This document shows positions 23,749-32,734 of a DNA stretch of 64,000 nucleotides, in pieces. The first letter of the stretch is position 1, and each line of letters starts with the position of its first letter. Source of the DNA: Geodermatophilaceae bacterium NBWT11 (GTDB taxonomy: Bacteria; Actinomycetota; Actinomycetes; Mycobacteriales; Geodermatophilaceae); the NCBI GenBank assembly GCA_014218215.1, contig CP043652.1, forward strand, positions 372,001 to 436,000. Reading direction: 5' to 3'. The position numbers and the translations under genes were made by a program. Under the pieces are notes generated by a model. That model was not told where the DNA came from. It searched no databases and worked only from the letters and a program-made list of their open reading frames with translations.

Positions 23749-25424
23749 GCGGGGGTCTCCTCTGCAGGGGTGGTTCCGAGGACGCCCGCGGTCCAGCGGG
23801 CGACGGTCTCGTCGAGCACGGCCAGCGGCAGCGCGCCCTGGCCCAGCACCGTGCCGTGGAAGGCGCGGAGGTCGAAGCGGGCGCCGAGCTCGGTCTCCGC
23901 ACGGGTGCGCAGCCGGCCGATCTCCCGTCGTCCGACGGTGTAGGCCAGCGCCTGGCCGGGCCAGCACACGTACCGGTCGACCTCGCTGGTGACGTGCTCG
24001 CGGGTGGTCGCGGTGTGGTCGAGCATGAAGTCGATCGCCTGTGCCCGGGACCAGCCCAGCGCGTGCATCCCGGTGTCCACGACCAGCCGGCAGGCCCGCA
24101 GCGCGGCGAACGAGAGCATCCCGAACAGCGCGGTGTCGCCGGAGTACAGCCCCATCTCCTCGGCGAGGGCCTCGGAGTACAGCCCCCAGCCCTCGTTGAA
24201 GCTGCACGCCTCGACGTCGAGGTGCCGGCGGTAGCGGGGCAGGTCGAGGGTCTGGGCACTGGCCAGCTGCAGGTGGTGCCCGGGCACCGACTCGTGGAAG
24301 GCCAGCGCCTCGTACTCGAAGCGGAACCGCTCGGTGGGGTGGGTGGTGAGCAGGCAGTGCGCCCCCGGCCGCGAACCGTCAGCGGCCGGGGGGCGGTAGT
24401 AGGCCATCGCCGCGCCCTCGGCGTCGACCGGGTTGATCTCCTCCAGCACGCAGGGGGCGATGTCGTAGTGCGGGAACCAGTCGTCCTGGGCGGCCTGGGC
24501 GCGCTCCAGCGCAGCCTGGGCGACGGCGACGATCTGGTCGCTGGTCTGGAACCGCAGCGCCGGGTCGGTGCGCAGCCGCGACACGATCGCCGGGAAGTCG
24601 GACTCCCCCAGGACCCGCTGCCCGACCTCGCTCCAGCGCGGGGCGAGCTCGGCCAGGGTGTCCAGGCCGATCTGGTGCACCTGCGCCGGGGTCAGGTCCG
24701 TGGTGGTGTGCCGGGCGACGGCGTCGACGTAGGCCTCCTCGCCCCCAGGCACGTTCGCGATGCCGACCCGGTCGTCGGGCCGGGCGACCGGCAGCAGCCC
24801 GCGCAGGGTGTCGGCGAGCGCGGCCATCGCCGGGCGGATCCGGTCGGCGACGACGTCCCGGTGGCCCTCGGTGCGCCCGCGCACCGGGGTGAGCAGCACG
24901 TCGTCGTCCAGGGCGGCGCGCAGGTGGCCCTCGAGCTGGCCGATCGCGTGCCGCACCCCGAGCTCGGTGGGCACCCGCCCGCGGGCGGCCTCGAGCTCGT
25001 AGCGCTCCCCCAGTGCGGTGAGGAAGCCACCGATGCCGGCCAGCCGCGAGGCGTACCGGTCGGTCGAGTCGGCGTCGGTGACGGTCATCGCCGGGACGGC
25101 CTGGAACACCAGCCCCTGCCGGCTGACGTAGCCCTTGGCCGAGGCGTTGGCCGCCCAGAGCGCGTGGTGGGCGTCCCGGCTCGCGCCGTGCGCGAGGACG
25201 GTCAGCACCCCGTGGTCGACCTGCTCGTCGGTCGTCGTGGGCACCACGTCGGCGAGCTCGGTGCCGATCGCGGCGAGGTCCGCGGCAGCGGCGTCGCTGG
25301 CCTCGACCGACGGGTCGCCGACCAGGCCGTCGAACTCGGCGATGCCGAGCAGGGTGGCGTTGTAGGGGTCGTAGGTGTGCTGGACGCGGAAGTACCGCTC
25401 GCCCAGCTCGTCGAGCCTGGTCAT
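23739..25424 (-). CDS. DUF885 family predicted metallopeptidase
   Basis: 561 residues, all-helical, standard DUF885 length. The signature HESVPGHH at residues 377-384 is the variant HExxH zinc motif of this family, followed by CSFNEGWGLYSEALAEEMG, which supplies the third ligand Glu. No signal peptide, so it should act on imported peptides in the cytosol. The DUF885 fold resembles M32/thermolysin-like carboxypeptidases, but few members have been biochemically studied. Start ATG (MTRLDELGERYF); it lies eight bases downstream of the SDR stop. Confidence 0.88.
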   Translation of the reverse strand: MTRLDELGERYFRVQHTYDPYNATLLGIAEFDGLVGDPSVEASDAAAADLAAIGTELADVVPTTTDEQVDHGVLTVLAHGASRDAHHALWAANASAKGYVSRQGLVFQAVPAMTVTDADSTDRYASRLAGIGGFLTALGERYELEAARGRVPTELGVRHAIGQLEGHLRAALDDDVLLTPVRGRTEGHRDVVADRIRPAMAALADTLRGLLPVARPDDRVGIANVPGGEEAYVDAVARHTTTDLTPAQVHQIGLDTLAELAPRWSEVGQRVLGESDFPAIVSRLRTDPALRFQTSDQIVAVAQAALERAQAAQDDWFPHYDIAPCVLEEINPVDAEGAAMAYYRPPAADGSRPGAHCLLTTHPTERFRFEYEALAFHESVPGHHLQLASAQTLDLPRYRRHLDVEACSFNEGWGLYSEALAEEMGLYSGDTALFGMLSFAALRACRLVVDTGMHALGWSRAQAIDFMLDHTATTREHVTSEVDRYVCWPGQALAYTVGRREIGRLRTRAETELGARFDLRAFHGTVLGQGALPLAVLDETVARWTAGVLGTTPAEETPAWT

Positions 25425-25432
25425 GGGACTCC

Positions 25433-26131
25433 TCAGAAGAGCGAGTGGCCGCCGTCGATGGACAGCGTCTGACCGCTGACCCACCCGGCGGCCGGGGAGG
25501 CGAAGAAGAGGACGCCGCGGGCGATGTCGGCCGGCGTCCCGGTGGCACGGACGGCGATCCTGTCCAGCAGCGCCGCCTGCCCGGCCTCGCCGTAGGACTC
25601 CCACTGCGCCTGGGTGGTGGGGTTGGAGAGCACGAAGCCGGGTGCTACGCCGTTGACGGTGATGCCGTGCGGGCCGAGCTCGTGGGCGAGCTGGCGGGTG
25701 AGGCCGATCTGGGCGGCCTTGGCCGAGGCGTAGGCCTGGATGCCGGTGAGGCTCACGCTGCGCCCGGCGCCGGAGGAGATGACCACGACCCGGCCGAACC
25801 GACGTTCCTTCATCCCGCCGACGACGGCCCGGGTGCAGTTCAGCGTCGTCCGCAGGTTGGCGTCGTAGACGGCGTCCCACGCCTCGTCGGTGAGCTCCTC
25901 CAGCGGGGTGTGGGTCTGCCCGACGACGCCACCGGCGTTGTTGACCAGCACGTCGACCCGGCCGATCCCGGCGACGAACGCCTCCACCTCGGCGCGCACC
26001 GACAGGTCGACGGTGTCCCGGTCGACCCCGTGCACGGTGGCCCCGGCGTCGCCCAACGCGGCGGCGATCGCCGACCCGATGCCCTGCCCGGTCCCGGTGA
26101 CGACGGCGGTCAGGCCGTCGAGCTCGGTCAC
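25433..26131 (-). CDS. Short-chain dehydrogenase/reductase (SDR)
   Basis: 232 residues with a complete classical SDR set: NAD-binding TGTGQGIGSAIA (a TGxxxGxG form), VNNAGG, catalytic Ser in VVVISSGAG, and the YASAK stretch with catalytic Tyr and Lys. The C-terminus GWVSGQTLSIDGGHSLF is the standard SDR end. The substrate is unknown. In a peptide-catabolism operon it may oxidise a hydroxy-acid side product. GTG start overlaps the regulator's stop. Confidence 0.92.
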   Translation of the reverse strand: MTELDGLTAVVTGTGQGIGSAIAAALGDAGATVHGVDRDTVDLSVRAEVEAFVAGIGRVDVLVNNAGGVVGQTHTPLEELTDEAWDAVYDANLRTTLNCTRAVVGGMKERRFGRVVVISSGAGRSVSLTGIQAYASAKAAQIGLTRQLAHELGPHGITVNGVAPGFVLSNPTTQAQWESYGEAGQAALLDRIAVRATGTPADIARGVLFFASPAAGWVSGQTLSIDGGHSLF

Positions 26132-27003
26132 TCGGACTCCACCGGCGGGGGCCCGGCCCGGAAGGCGCGGTGGATCTGCACCGACTCCTCCCAGGCGCGC
26201 ATCCGGGCGAGCCCGGCCTCCCCGACCCGCTGGAAGACGCCCTCGACGAGGGCCTCCACCAGCACGACGAGCGCGGTGAAGGAGTCGAACGGGACGCCGT
26301 CGACAGCGATCGGCAGCACCACGTCGGCGTCGTCGGCGGCAGGCGACAGCCCCTCGTCGGTGATCACCAGCACCGCGGCGCCGCGTTCCCTCGCCAGGGC
26401 GGCGACCTGCTTGGCGGGCAGCTCGTAGCGGCGCAGGTCGAACACCACGGCGACGGAGTCCTTGCCCATCCCGAGGTAGAGGCCGATGTCGCGGCCCAGC
26501 GGCTCGGTGGCCAGCACGACGCCGTCCACCAGCTGGTCCAGCTGCATGACCAGGATCTGCCCGACGTAGCGGGAGAAGTAGCCGCCGTTGACCACGATGG
26601 AGCCCGCGGCGGTGGCGAGCAGCTCGACGGCGGCCTCGAACTCGCTCGGCGGCACGGTGGCCGACAGCCGGTCGACCAGACCCAGCCGCTGGCCCACCGA
26701 GCGGGAGAACAGCGTGCCGTCGCCCTCGCCGGTGAGCCGGTCGGCGGCCCGGCTGACCGGGGAGTTGAGCTGCTGGCTGACCTCCTCGCGCAGCCGCTGC
26801 TGGAACTCCGGGTAGGAGCCGATGTCCAGCCGGCTGACCAGCCGCAGCACCGTGGGGGTGCTGGTGCCGGCGCTCTTGGCCAGCTGGGCGGCGCTGGCCA
26901 GCCCGGCGCTGGGGTAGTCGGCCAGCAGCGAGCGGGCCACCTTTTTCTCCGCCGGGGACAGCTCGTCCATCCGGGCGAAGACCTCGTCGCGCAACGGGGT
27001 CAC
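26128..27003 (-). CDS. MurR/RpiR family transcriptional regulator
   Basis: 291 residues. The N-terminal HTH_6 domain (SPAEKKVARSLLADYPSAGLASAAQLAKSAGTSTPTVLRLVSRLDIGSYPEFQQRLREEV) is textbook RpiR, with a C-terminal SIS domain (IVVNGGYFSRYVGQI ... VFDLRRYELPAKQVAALARERGAAVLVITD) that would bind a ligand. The regulator sits inside the operon it probably controls, between the isoaspartyl peptidase and SDR genes. A 16-nt inverted repeat upstream of the operon promoter (34477-34492) is a candidate operator. The ligand is likely a sugar phosphate in relatives; a peptide-derived ligand here would be unusual. Confidence 0.92.
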   Translation of the reverse strand: MTPLRDEVFARMDELSPAEKKVARSLLADYPSAGLASAAQLAKSAGTSTPTVLRLVSRLDIGSYPEFQQRLREEVSQQLNSPVSRAADRLTGEGDGTLFSRSVGQRLGLVDRLSATVPPSEFEAAVELLATAAGSIVVNGGYFSRYVGQILVMQLDQLVDGVVLATEPLGRDIGLYLGMGKDSVAVVFDLRRYELPAKQVAALARERGAAVLVITDEGLSPAADDADVVLPIAVDGVPFDSFTALVVLVEALVEGVFQRVGEAGLARMRAWEESVQIHRAFRAGPPPVESE

Positions 27004-27920
27004 GTGTGCGTCACCAGCCGGGTGCCGTTGGAGTAGGCGGCGAACATCGCCGGGCTGTTGTGGCCCACGACGATCCGGCCGTCGGCGCCGACCGCGATCA
27101 GCCCGCCGATCGCGCCCCGGGTGTCCAGCTCGGCGGCGACGGTGTCGACCAGCGCCTGGTCCAGCGGGGTGCCCAGGTAGCGCACCCGGGCGGCGACGTC
27201 GTGGGCCACCACGCCCTGGATGAAGGCCTCGCCGTGCCCGGTGCAGGAGATCGCGCCGACGCCGTCCCGGGCGTAGGTGCCGGCCCCGACGATCGGGGTG
27301 TCCCCGACCCGGCCCTCGCTCTGGTCCACCATGCCGCCGGTGGAGGTGGCGGCCGCGACCCGGCCGGCGGTGTCCCGGGCGACGGCGCCGACGGTGCCGT
27401 GCCGGGAACCGGCCAGCACCTTGTCCTGCACGTTGCGCAGCTGCTGCACCCGGGCCGGGGTGAGGAAGTAGTCGCGCTCGACGGTGGTGAGCGCCCAGTC
27501 CTCCAGCAGCTGCCGGGGCGGGTCGACCAGCAGCACCGCGGCGCTGTCCTCGAGCACGCGGCGGGCGGCGTGCACCGGGTTGCGGGCGTGCAGGCAGGCC
27601 GCGACCGCACCGGCCCGGCCGTCACCGGTCATCACGCAGGCGTCGAGCTCGGCGGTGCCGGCCGAGGTCAGCGCGGCACCGCGGCCGGCGTTGAACAGCG
27701 GGTCGTCCTCCAGCGCCTCGACGGTGGCGCAGACGGCGTCCAACGCGCTGCCGCCGGCGGCCAGCACCGCCTCACCGGCCCGGTAGGCGGTGGTGAGCCC
27801 GGCGCTGTAGTCCGCGGCGACCTCCAGGGAGAGCTCCTCCACCCGGCCGCCGGCGCCGCCGTGCAGCACCAGCGACCAGCCCTGGGGCGAGGGCGGGGCG
27901 GTGAACAGCTGGGTGGTCAC
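27000..27920 (-). CDS. Isoaspartyl peptidase / plant-type L-asparaginase (Ntn hydrolase)
   Basis: 306 residues. It is made as a proenzyme that cuts itself before a Thr; the conserved site is HGTVGAVARDTAGRVAAATS, so the mature beta chain starts at that Thr. Other blocks: SLVLHGGAGG at the N-terminus, EDDPLFNAGRGAALT, ELDACVMTGDG, and GRVGDTPIVGAGTYA with CTGHGE, which line the substrate pocket. It cleaves beta-aspartyl dipeptides and/or L-asparagine. Its place between a D-aminopeptidase and the regulator argues for beta-linked aspartyl peptides as imported food. GTG overlaps the upstream stop. Confidence 0.94.
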   Translation of the reverse strand: MTTQLFTAPPSPQGWSLVLHGGAGGRVEELSLEVAADYSAGLTTAYRAGEAVLAAGGSALDAVCATVEALEDDPLFNAGRGAALTSAGTAELDACVMTGDGRAGAVAACLHARNPVHAARRVLEDSAAVLLVDPPRQLLEDWALTTVERDYFLTPARVQQLRNVQDKVLAGSRHGTVGAVARDTAGRVAAATSTGGMVDQSEGRVGDTPIVGAGTYARDGVGAISCTGHGEAFIQGVVAHDVAARVRYLGTPLDQALVDTVAAELDTRGAIGGLIAVGADGRIVVGHNSPAMFAAYSNGTRLVTHT

Positions 27921-28753
27921 CGGCCACCGGCCTGACGGGTGATGTAGTTCGTGGCCACGAAGGCGGTGAAGACGCCGAGCAGGTCGTCCCCGGTGATCGC
28001 GATGGTCCGCTCCGCCGTCCGCTCGACGCCGCGCGCCCAGGTGGCGACCTCGGCCATGTCGCCGGTCTGCACGTCCAGCTCCAGGGTGGCCGGGCGGCTG
28101 ATGCCCGGGGTCTGCACGGTGCCCGCGGCGACCCGGCGCATGGCCTCCTCGGCGCCGGCCCGGATCAGCCGGCACGACTCGTCGGGGTGCAGCGCGTCGG
28201 CGGAGAACCGGGTGAGCGAGGTCTTGGTGACCACGTTGACCCCGCCCTCGGCGTAGGGCGCGGTCTCCTCCCAGGTGACGGCGTCGCCGGAGACGAACGC
28301 GATCGGCACGCCGTAGTGCTCGGCCACGAGGGCGTTGATCCCGCTCTCCCCGACCAGCCGGCCGTTGACCCGGGCGGCGGCGAAGACCTCGGGGTTGTAG
28401 GTGTGGCTCAGCGTGGAGGGCGCCCCGGAGATGGAGCCGTGGTACCCGACGAAGAAGACGGCGTCGAAGGTCTCGTCGAGGCCCTGCATCATGTAGCGCG
28501 GCTTGTGCCGGCCGCCGATGTAGCGGGCGTTGCCGGCTACCGCGCGCGGGTCGAGGTTGGCCATCGTGCCGTGGCTGTCGTTGAGCACGACCTCGGTCGC
28601 ACCCCCGGCGATGGCGCCCTCGATGGCGGCGTTGACCTCGGCGAGCATCAGCTGGCAGCCGAGCTCGTAGCGGGCCCCGCCGCTGGGACGGCACTGGTCC
28701 CAGTCGACGATGCCGGCCACGCCCTCCATGTCGAAGGAGATCCAGGTCTTCAT
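27917..28753 (-). CDS. dppA: M55 family D-aminopeptidase (DppA-like)
   Basis: 278 residues. The zinc site shows in the opening WISFDMEGVAGIVDW (Asp-x-Glu), LNDSHGTMANLDP (His) and VFFVGYHG (His), and the family's EGxxxN-type pattern follows in VGESGINALVAEHYG. Bacillus DppA removes D-residues from peptides such as D-Ala-D-Ala and forms a decameric ring; its gene also lies in a dipeptide-transport operon, as here. This gene follows the ABC ATPase genes with an ATGA overlap. It supports a diet of D-residue-containing peptides. Confidence 0.92.
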   Translation of the reverse strand: MKTWISFDMEGVAGIVDWDQCRPSGGARYELGCQLMLAEVNAAIEGAIAGGATEVVLNDSHGTMANLDPRAVAGNARYIGGRHKPRYMMQGLDETFDAVFFVGYHGSISGAPSTLSHTYNPEVFAAARVNGRLVGESGINALVAEHYGVPIAFVSGDAVTWEETAPYAEGGVNVVTKTSLTRFSADALHPDESCRLIRAGAEEAMRRVAAGTVQTPGISRPATLELDVQTGDMAEVATWARGVERTAERTIAITGDDLLGVFTAFVATNYITRQAGGR

Positions 28754-29781
28754 CGCGGCAGCTCCGTTGCAATCGTGTCGGGTAGCGGGATGGTGGCCAG
28801 CTCGTCGGCCTTGAGGCAGGCCGACAGCCGGGCGGGGCCGATGGTCAGCAGGGCCGGGTCGGTGGCCCGGCAGCCGTCGTCGGCCAGGGGGCAGCGGGGG
28901 TGGAACCGGCACCCGCTGGGGACGTCGTAGGGCGAGGGCGGTTCGCCGTCCAGCTCGAACTCGTCGTTCACGCTGCCGGCGGTCATCCGCGGGATGGAGT
29001 CGATCAGCGCCCGGGTGTAGGGGTGCCGGGGCGAGGAGAACAGCTCCGCGGTGGGGGCCACCTCCACGATCCGGCCCAGGTACATGACCGCGACCCGGTC
29101 GGCCAGGTGCTGGACGACGGCGAGGTTGTGCGCGATGAACAGCACCGAGAGGCCGAGCTCGGCACGCAGCCGGGCGAACAGCTCGAGGATGGTGGCCTGC
29201 ACCGAGACGTCGAGGGCGGACACCGGCTCGTCGGCGATGAGCACGTCGGGCCGCACCGCCAGCGCCCGGGCGATCGCCAGCCGCTGCCGCTGCCCGCCGG
29301 AGAACTGGCTGGGGTAGGCGTCGAGCACGTCGGCCTCCATGCCGACCAGGCCCAGCAGCCGGATGCTCTCCGTACGCACCTCCGACCGCGGGACGACGTC
29401 GTGCAGCCGCAGCAGCTCGGCGAGCACGGCGCCGACCGTGAGCCGGGGGTTCAGCGAGGAGTAGGGGTCCTGGAAGACCATCTGCACCCGCCGGGAGGAC
29501 TCCCGGTCGCGCTTGCCGTCCACGACGCCGTCGTGCTGCACGGTGCCCGAGGTGGGTCCGGTGCTGCCGACCAGGATCTTGGCCAGCGTCGACTTGCCCG
29601 ACCCGGACTCCCCGACCAGGGCCAGCACCTCCCCCCGGCGCAGCTCCAGGTCCACGCCGTCCAGCGCGGTGAGGGTGCTGGACCCACGGCGCAGCACCTT
29701 GGACAACCACGACGTCCCGAGGCTGTAGCTCTTGGTCAGGCCCTCGACCTGCAGCGCGGGCGCCTTCTCCGTGGTGGTCAC
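28750..29781 (-). CDS. dppF: Peptide ABC transporter ATP-binding protein (DppF/OppF-type)
   Basis: 343 residues. Walker A GESGSGKSTLAKILVG, Q-loop VFQDPYSSLNP, signature SGGQRQRLAIARAL, Walker B VLIADEPVSALD, and switch His in FIAHNLAV. The C-terminal oligopeptide-transporter extension has the CRFHPRCPLADDGCRATDP cysteine cluster, expected to hold an iron-sulfur site as in other Dpp/Opp ATPases. It pairs with the next ATPase on the cytosolic face of the importer. GTG start overlaps that gene's stop. Confidence 0.95.
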   Translation of the reverse strand: MTTTEKAPALQVEGLTKSYSLGTSWLSKVLRRGSSTLTALDGVDLELRRGEVLALVGESGSGKSTLAKILVGSTGPTSGTVQHDGVVDGKRDRESSRRVQMVFQDPYSSLNPRLTVGAVLAELLRLHDVVPRSEVRTESIRLLGLVGMEADVLDAYPSQFSGGQRQRLAIARALAVRPDVLIADEPVSALDVSVQATILELFARLRAELGLSVLFIAHNLAVVQHLADRVAVMYLGRIVEVAPTAELFSSPRHPYTRALIDSIPRMTAGSVNDEFELDGEPPSPYDVPSGCRFHPRCPLADDGCRATDPALLTIGPARLSACLKADELATIPLPDTIATELPR

Positions 29782-30791
29782 AACACGTCCCCCAGCCGGT
29801 CGGTCTCGAAGCAGGCGGCCAGCCGACCCGGGGCGACGGTGGCCAGCGGGGGCATCGCCGTCCGGCAGTGGTCGGTGACGTAGCCGCAGCGCGGGGCGAA
29901 CGGGCAGCCCGGGCCGCGGTCGGCGACGTTGGGCGGGAAGCCCGGGATGGGCACCAGCTCGCGGTCGGGCCGGTCGAAGTCCGGCGCGCTCTCCAGCAGC
30001 CCCCGGGTGTAGGGGTGCCTGGGGGCGGCGAACACCTCGGCGACCGGGCCGGCCTCCACGATGTGCCCGGCGTACATGACGTCGACGTCGGAGCAGGTCT
30101 GGTTGACCACCGCGAGGTCGTGGGTGACGAACACCAGCGCCGTCCCGGTGTCGGTGCAGAGCTTCTCCAGCAGCTTGAGCACCTGCAGCTGCACGGTGAC
30201 GTCCAGGGCGGTGGTGGGCTCGTCGCAGAGCAGCAGCCGCGGCCCGCAGGAGACCGCCATCGCGATCATGATCCGCTGGCGGAGACCCCCGGAGAGCTCG
30301 TGCGGGTAGGCGCGGGCCCGGCGGGCGGGGTCGGGGATGCCGGTGCGGGCCATCATCTGCACCGCGAGGTCGGCGGCCTCCTTCTTCCCCAGCCCGAGGT
30401 GCCGGCGGGGGCCCTCGGCGATCTGGTCGCCGACCCGCATGACCGGGTTGAGCGCGGTCATCGGCTCCTGGAAGACCATCGCGATCTCCGGGCCCATCAG
30501 CGCGCGGCGCCGGCGGGCGGACATGGTGAGCAGGTCGCTGCCGCCGTACTCGATCCGGCCGCCCTGCACCGCGACCCCGCGCGGCAGCAGCCCGGCGATC
30601 GCCCGCAGGGTCAGCGACTTGCCCGACCCCGACTCCCCGACGATGCCCGACCGCTCGCCGGCGGCGACGTCGAAGGAGACGCCCTCGACGATCGCGGCCG
30701 ACCGGGTGCCGATCGACAGGTCCTGCACGCTCAGCAGCGGGACCGACGGGTCGAGGGTCACGCGCTGCTGGTCGGTCTCGATGACGGTCAC
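29778..30791 (-). CDS. dppD: Peptide ABC transporter ATP-binding protein (DppD/OppD-type)
   Basis: 337 residues. Walker A GESGSGKSLTLRAIAG, Q-loop VFQEPMTALNPV, signature SGGLRQRIMIAMA, Walker B LLLCDEPTTALD and switch His in FVTHDLAVV. The C-terminal cysteine motif PGCPFAPRCGYVTDHC marks the DppD/OppD type. GTG overlaps the permease's stop. Together with the DppF-type gene it makes the ATPase pair of the importer. Confidence 0.95.
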   Translation of the reverse strand: MTVIETDQQRVTLDPSVPLLSVQDLSIGTRSAAIVEGVSFDVAAGERSGIVGESGSGKSLTLRAIAGLLPRGVAVQGGRIEYGGSDLLTMSARRRRALMGPEIAMVFQEPMTALNPVMRVGDQIAEGPRRHLGLGKKEAADLAVQMMARTGIPDPARRARAYPHELSGGLRQRIMIAMAVSCGPRLLLCDEPTTALDVTVQLQVLKLLEKLCTDTGTALVFVTHDLAVVNQTCSDVDVMYAGHIVEAGPVAEVFAAPRHPYTRGLLESAPDFDRPDRELVPIPGFPPNVADRGPGCPFAPRCGYVTDHCRTAMPPLATVAPGRLAACFETDRLGDVL

Positions 30792-31708
30792 TTCCGGCGC
30801 TCCGGGGAGAGGTGGTCGGAGAGGCCGTCGCCGAGCAGCGAGAGGCCCAGGCTGGTGACCACCACGGCCAGGCCGGGGATGGTCGCCTGCAGCCACTGGG
30901 TGGTGATGAACTCCTGGCCGTCGAGGATCATCGAGCCCCACTCGGCGGTCGGCGGGGCGATGCCCAGGCCCAGGTAGCCCAGCGTGACGATCGCCATGAT
31001 GTCCATGACGATGTCGCTCATCGCGTAGATCAGCGCCTGGCTCATCACGTTCGGGGCGATGTGCTTGAGCAGGATCCGGCCGTGGCTCATCCCGCCCAGC
31101 CGCGCTGCGATGACGTAGTCCTGCTTCTTCGCGACCAGCAGCTCCCCGCGCATGATCTTGGCGTAGGCGACCCAGGAGACCGCGGCGATCGCCAGGTAGA
31201 TGCTGCTCTCCCCCGCGCCCAGGACGAACACCAGCACGATGACCAGCACGTAGAACGGGAAGGCGAAGAACACGTCGACCACGCGCATGACGACGGTGTC
31301 GAACCAGCCGCCGAAGTAGCCGGCCAGCGCCCCGACCACGGTGCCGACGACGAACGGGATGAGGACGGCGAGGAAGCCGATCCGCAGGTCGACCCGGGCA
31401 CCCCAGATCAGCCGGGACAGCACGTCGCGGCCGTACTTGTCGGTGCCCAGCCAGTGCGCCGAGCTCGGGTCCTGCAGGGCGTCCTGCAGGTTCTGCTTGA
31501 CCGGGTCGTAGGGCGCCAGCAGCGGCGCGAAGACCGCCGTCAGCACCAGCAGGCCGGTGATGACCAGACCCACCACGAGGGTGCCGTTGCGGTACCAGGG
31601 CTTGAGCTTGCGGGAGCGGACCGGGCGGCCGGCGTCGGCCGGGGTGACCTCGGCGTCCGCTTCGGCCTGCACCGCGTCCACCGCCGGCGGGGCGGGTGTC
31701 GTCGTCAT
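30788..31708 (-). CDS. dppC: Peptide ABC transporter permease (DppC/OppC-type)
   Basis: 306 residues with five to six membrane helices (VVGLVITGLLVLTAVFAP, the FLAVLIPFVVGTVVGALAG segment, and others) and the OppC-type N-terminal domain. The EAA-like loop that contacts the ATPases is YVIAARLGGMSHGRILLKH. Preceding HWLGTDKYGRDVLSRLIWGAR is the conserved OppC periplasmic motif. ATG overlaps the DppB-type stop. Short Pro/Ala-rich cytosolic N-terminus. Confidence 0.95.
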   Translation of the reverse strand: MTTTPAPPAVDAVQAEADAEVTPADAGRPVRSRKLKPWYRNGTLVVGLVITGLLVLTAVFAPLLAPYDPVKQNLQDALQDPSSAHWLGTDKYGRDVLSRLIWGARVDLRIGFLAVLIPFVVGTVVGALAGYFGGWFDTVVMRVVDVFFAFPFYVLVIVLVFVLGAGESSIYLAIAAVSWVAYAKIMRGELLVAKKQDYVIAARLGGMSHGRILLKHIAPNVMSQALIYAMSDIVMDIMAIVTLGYLGLGIAPPTAEWGSMILDGQEFITTQWLQATIPGLAVVVTSLGLSLLGDGLSDHLSPERRK

Positions 31709-32664
31709 GCGCGCTCCTTGGAGGCGAGGTCCACACGGGGGTCGATGGCGGTGTAGACGACGTCGGTGAGGATGCCGACGACGACGACGAACAGCGCGAC
31801 CACCAGCGCGACGGCCTGGATGGTCGGGAAGTCGCGGGCGAAGATCGCGTTCACCATCAGCGAGCCCAGGCCAGGGACGGCGAAGACCTTCTCGATCACC
31901 AGGGAGCCACCGACGAGGTAGCCCAGGTTGACCCCGATGATCGACACGGTCGGGATCGCCGCGTTGCGCAGCACGTGCTGGCGGAACAGCGGGACGCCGG
32001 CGGCGCCCTTGCTCCGCGCCGTCCCCACGTGGTCCGAGCCCAGCACCGCGATGGTGGAGGCCCGCAGGCTGCGGATGGTCGTCGGCGACATGGCGATCGC
32101 CAGCGTCAGCGCCGGGAGGAACAGGTAGTAGAGGTGCTCGCCGGGGGTCTTGCCGTAGCCGCCGACCGGGAAGGCCTGGGCCTTCACGCCCAGCAGCAGG
32201 ATGAGCATGATGCCGACCCAGAACTGCGGCATGCCCTGCCCGAGCAGGGTGAACGCCCGGACGGCGGCGTCCCGGACCCGGCCGGGGGCGCTGGCGGCCA
32301 CGGCGGCCAGCGGGATGCTGATCACCAGCGAGAGCACCAGCGCGTAGGCCAGCAGCGACAGCGTGATCGGGACGGCGTCGGCGACCAGCTCGGTCACCGG
32401 TCGCTGGTAGGTGATGCTCTGGCCGAGGTCGAGCTGGACCAGGTTGCCCAGGAAGCGCAGGTACTGGTCGAACAGGGGCTCGTTGAGGCCGAGCTGCTCG
32501 TTGAGCGCCGCGACCCGCTCGGGGGTGGCGGACTGGCCCAGCAGCACCAGGGCGGGGTTGCCCGGGAGCAGGTGGACCATGAAGAAGACGACGATCGTCA
32601 CCCCGAACACCACCGGGATGGACTGCAGCAGCCTGATCGGGACGAACCGGAGCCGGTCGAACAC
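31705..32664 (-). CDS. dppB: Peptide ABC transporter permease (DppB/OppB-type)
   Basis: 319 residues, six membrane helices. MFDRLRFVPIRLLQSIPVVF then GVTIVVFFMVHLLPGNP is the standard DppB opening, LGLNEPLFDQYLRFLGNLVQLDLGQS its periplasmic stretch, and HVGTARSKGAAGVPLFRQHVLRNA the ATPase-contacting loop. The GTG start follows a stem-loop by 30 bases and the binding-protein stop by 70, so it belongs to the same transcript as the binding protein with weaker expected expression. Confidence 0.95.
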   Translation of the reverse strand: MFDRLRFVPIRLLQSIPVVFGVTIVVFFMVHLLPGNPALVLLGQSATPERVAALNEQLGLNEPLFDQYLRFLGNLVQLDLGQSITYQRPVTELVADAVPITLSLLAYALVLSLVISIPLAAVAASAPGRVRDAAVRAFTLLGQGMPQFWVGIMLILLLGVKAQAFPVGGYGKTPGEHLYYLFLPALTLAIAMSPTTIRSLRASTIAVLGSDHVGTARSKGAAGVPLFRQHVLRNAAIPTVSIIGVNLGYLVGGSLVIEKVFAVPGLGSLMVNAIFARDFPTIQAVALVVALFVVVVGILTDVVYTAIDPRVDLASKERA

Positions 32665-32694
32665 GTGCCCACCTCCTCGGTGAGGCCGGGGGGT

Positions 32695-32728
32695 GCCCCG
32701 GGGGCGGCGCGCAGGCCGCCCCCGGGGC
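32695..32728 (-). promoter_or_regulatory. Stable intra-operon stem-loop
   Basis: GCCCCGGGGGCGG (32695-32707) pairs perfectly over 13 bp with 32716-32728 across an 8-nt loop, all G/C. It lies between the binding-protein gene and the permease genes. Such elements in importer operons usually allow partial read-through and protect the upstream mRNA, so that binding protein is made in excess over membrane components. Confidence 0.75.
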
Positions 32729-32734
32729 GTGGAC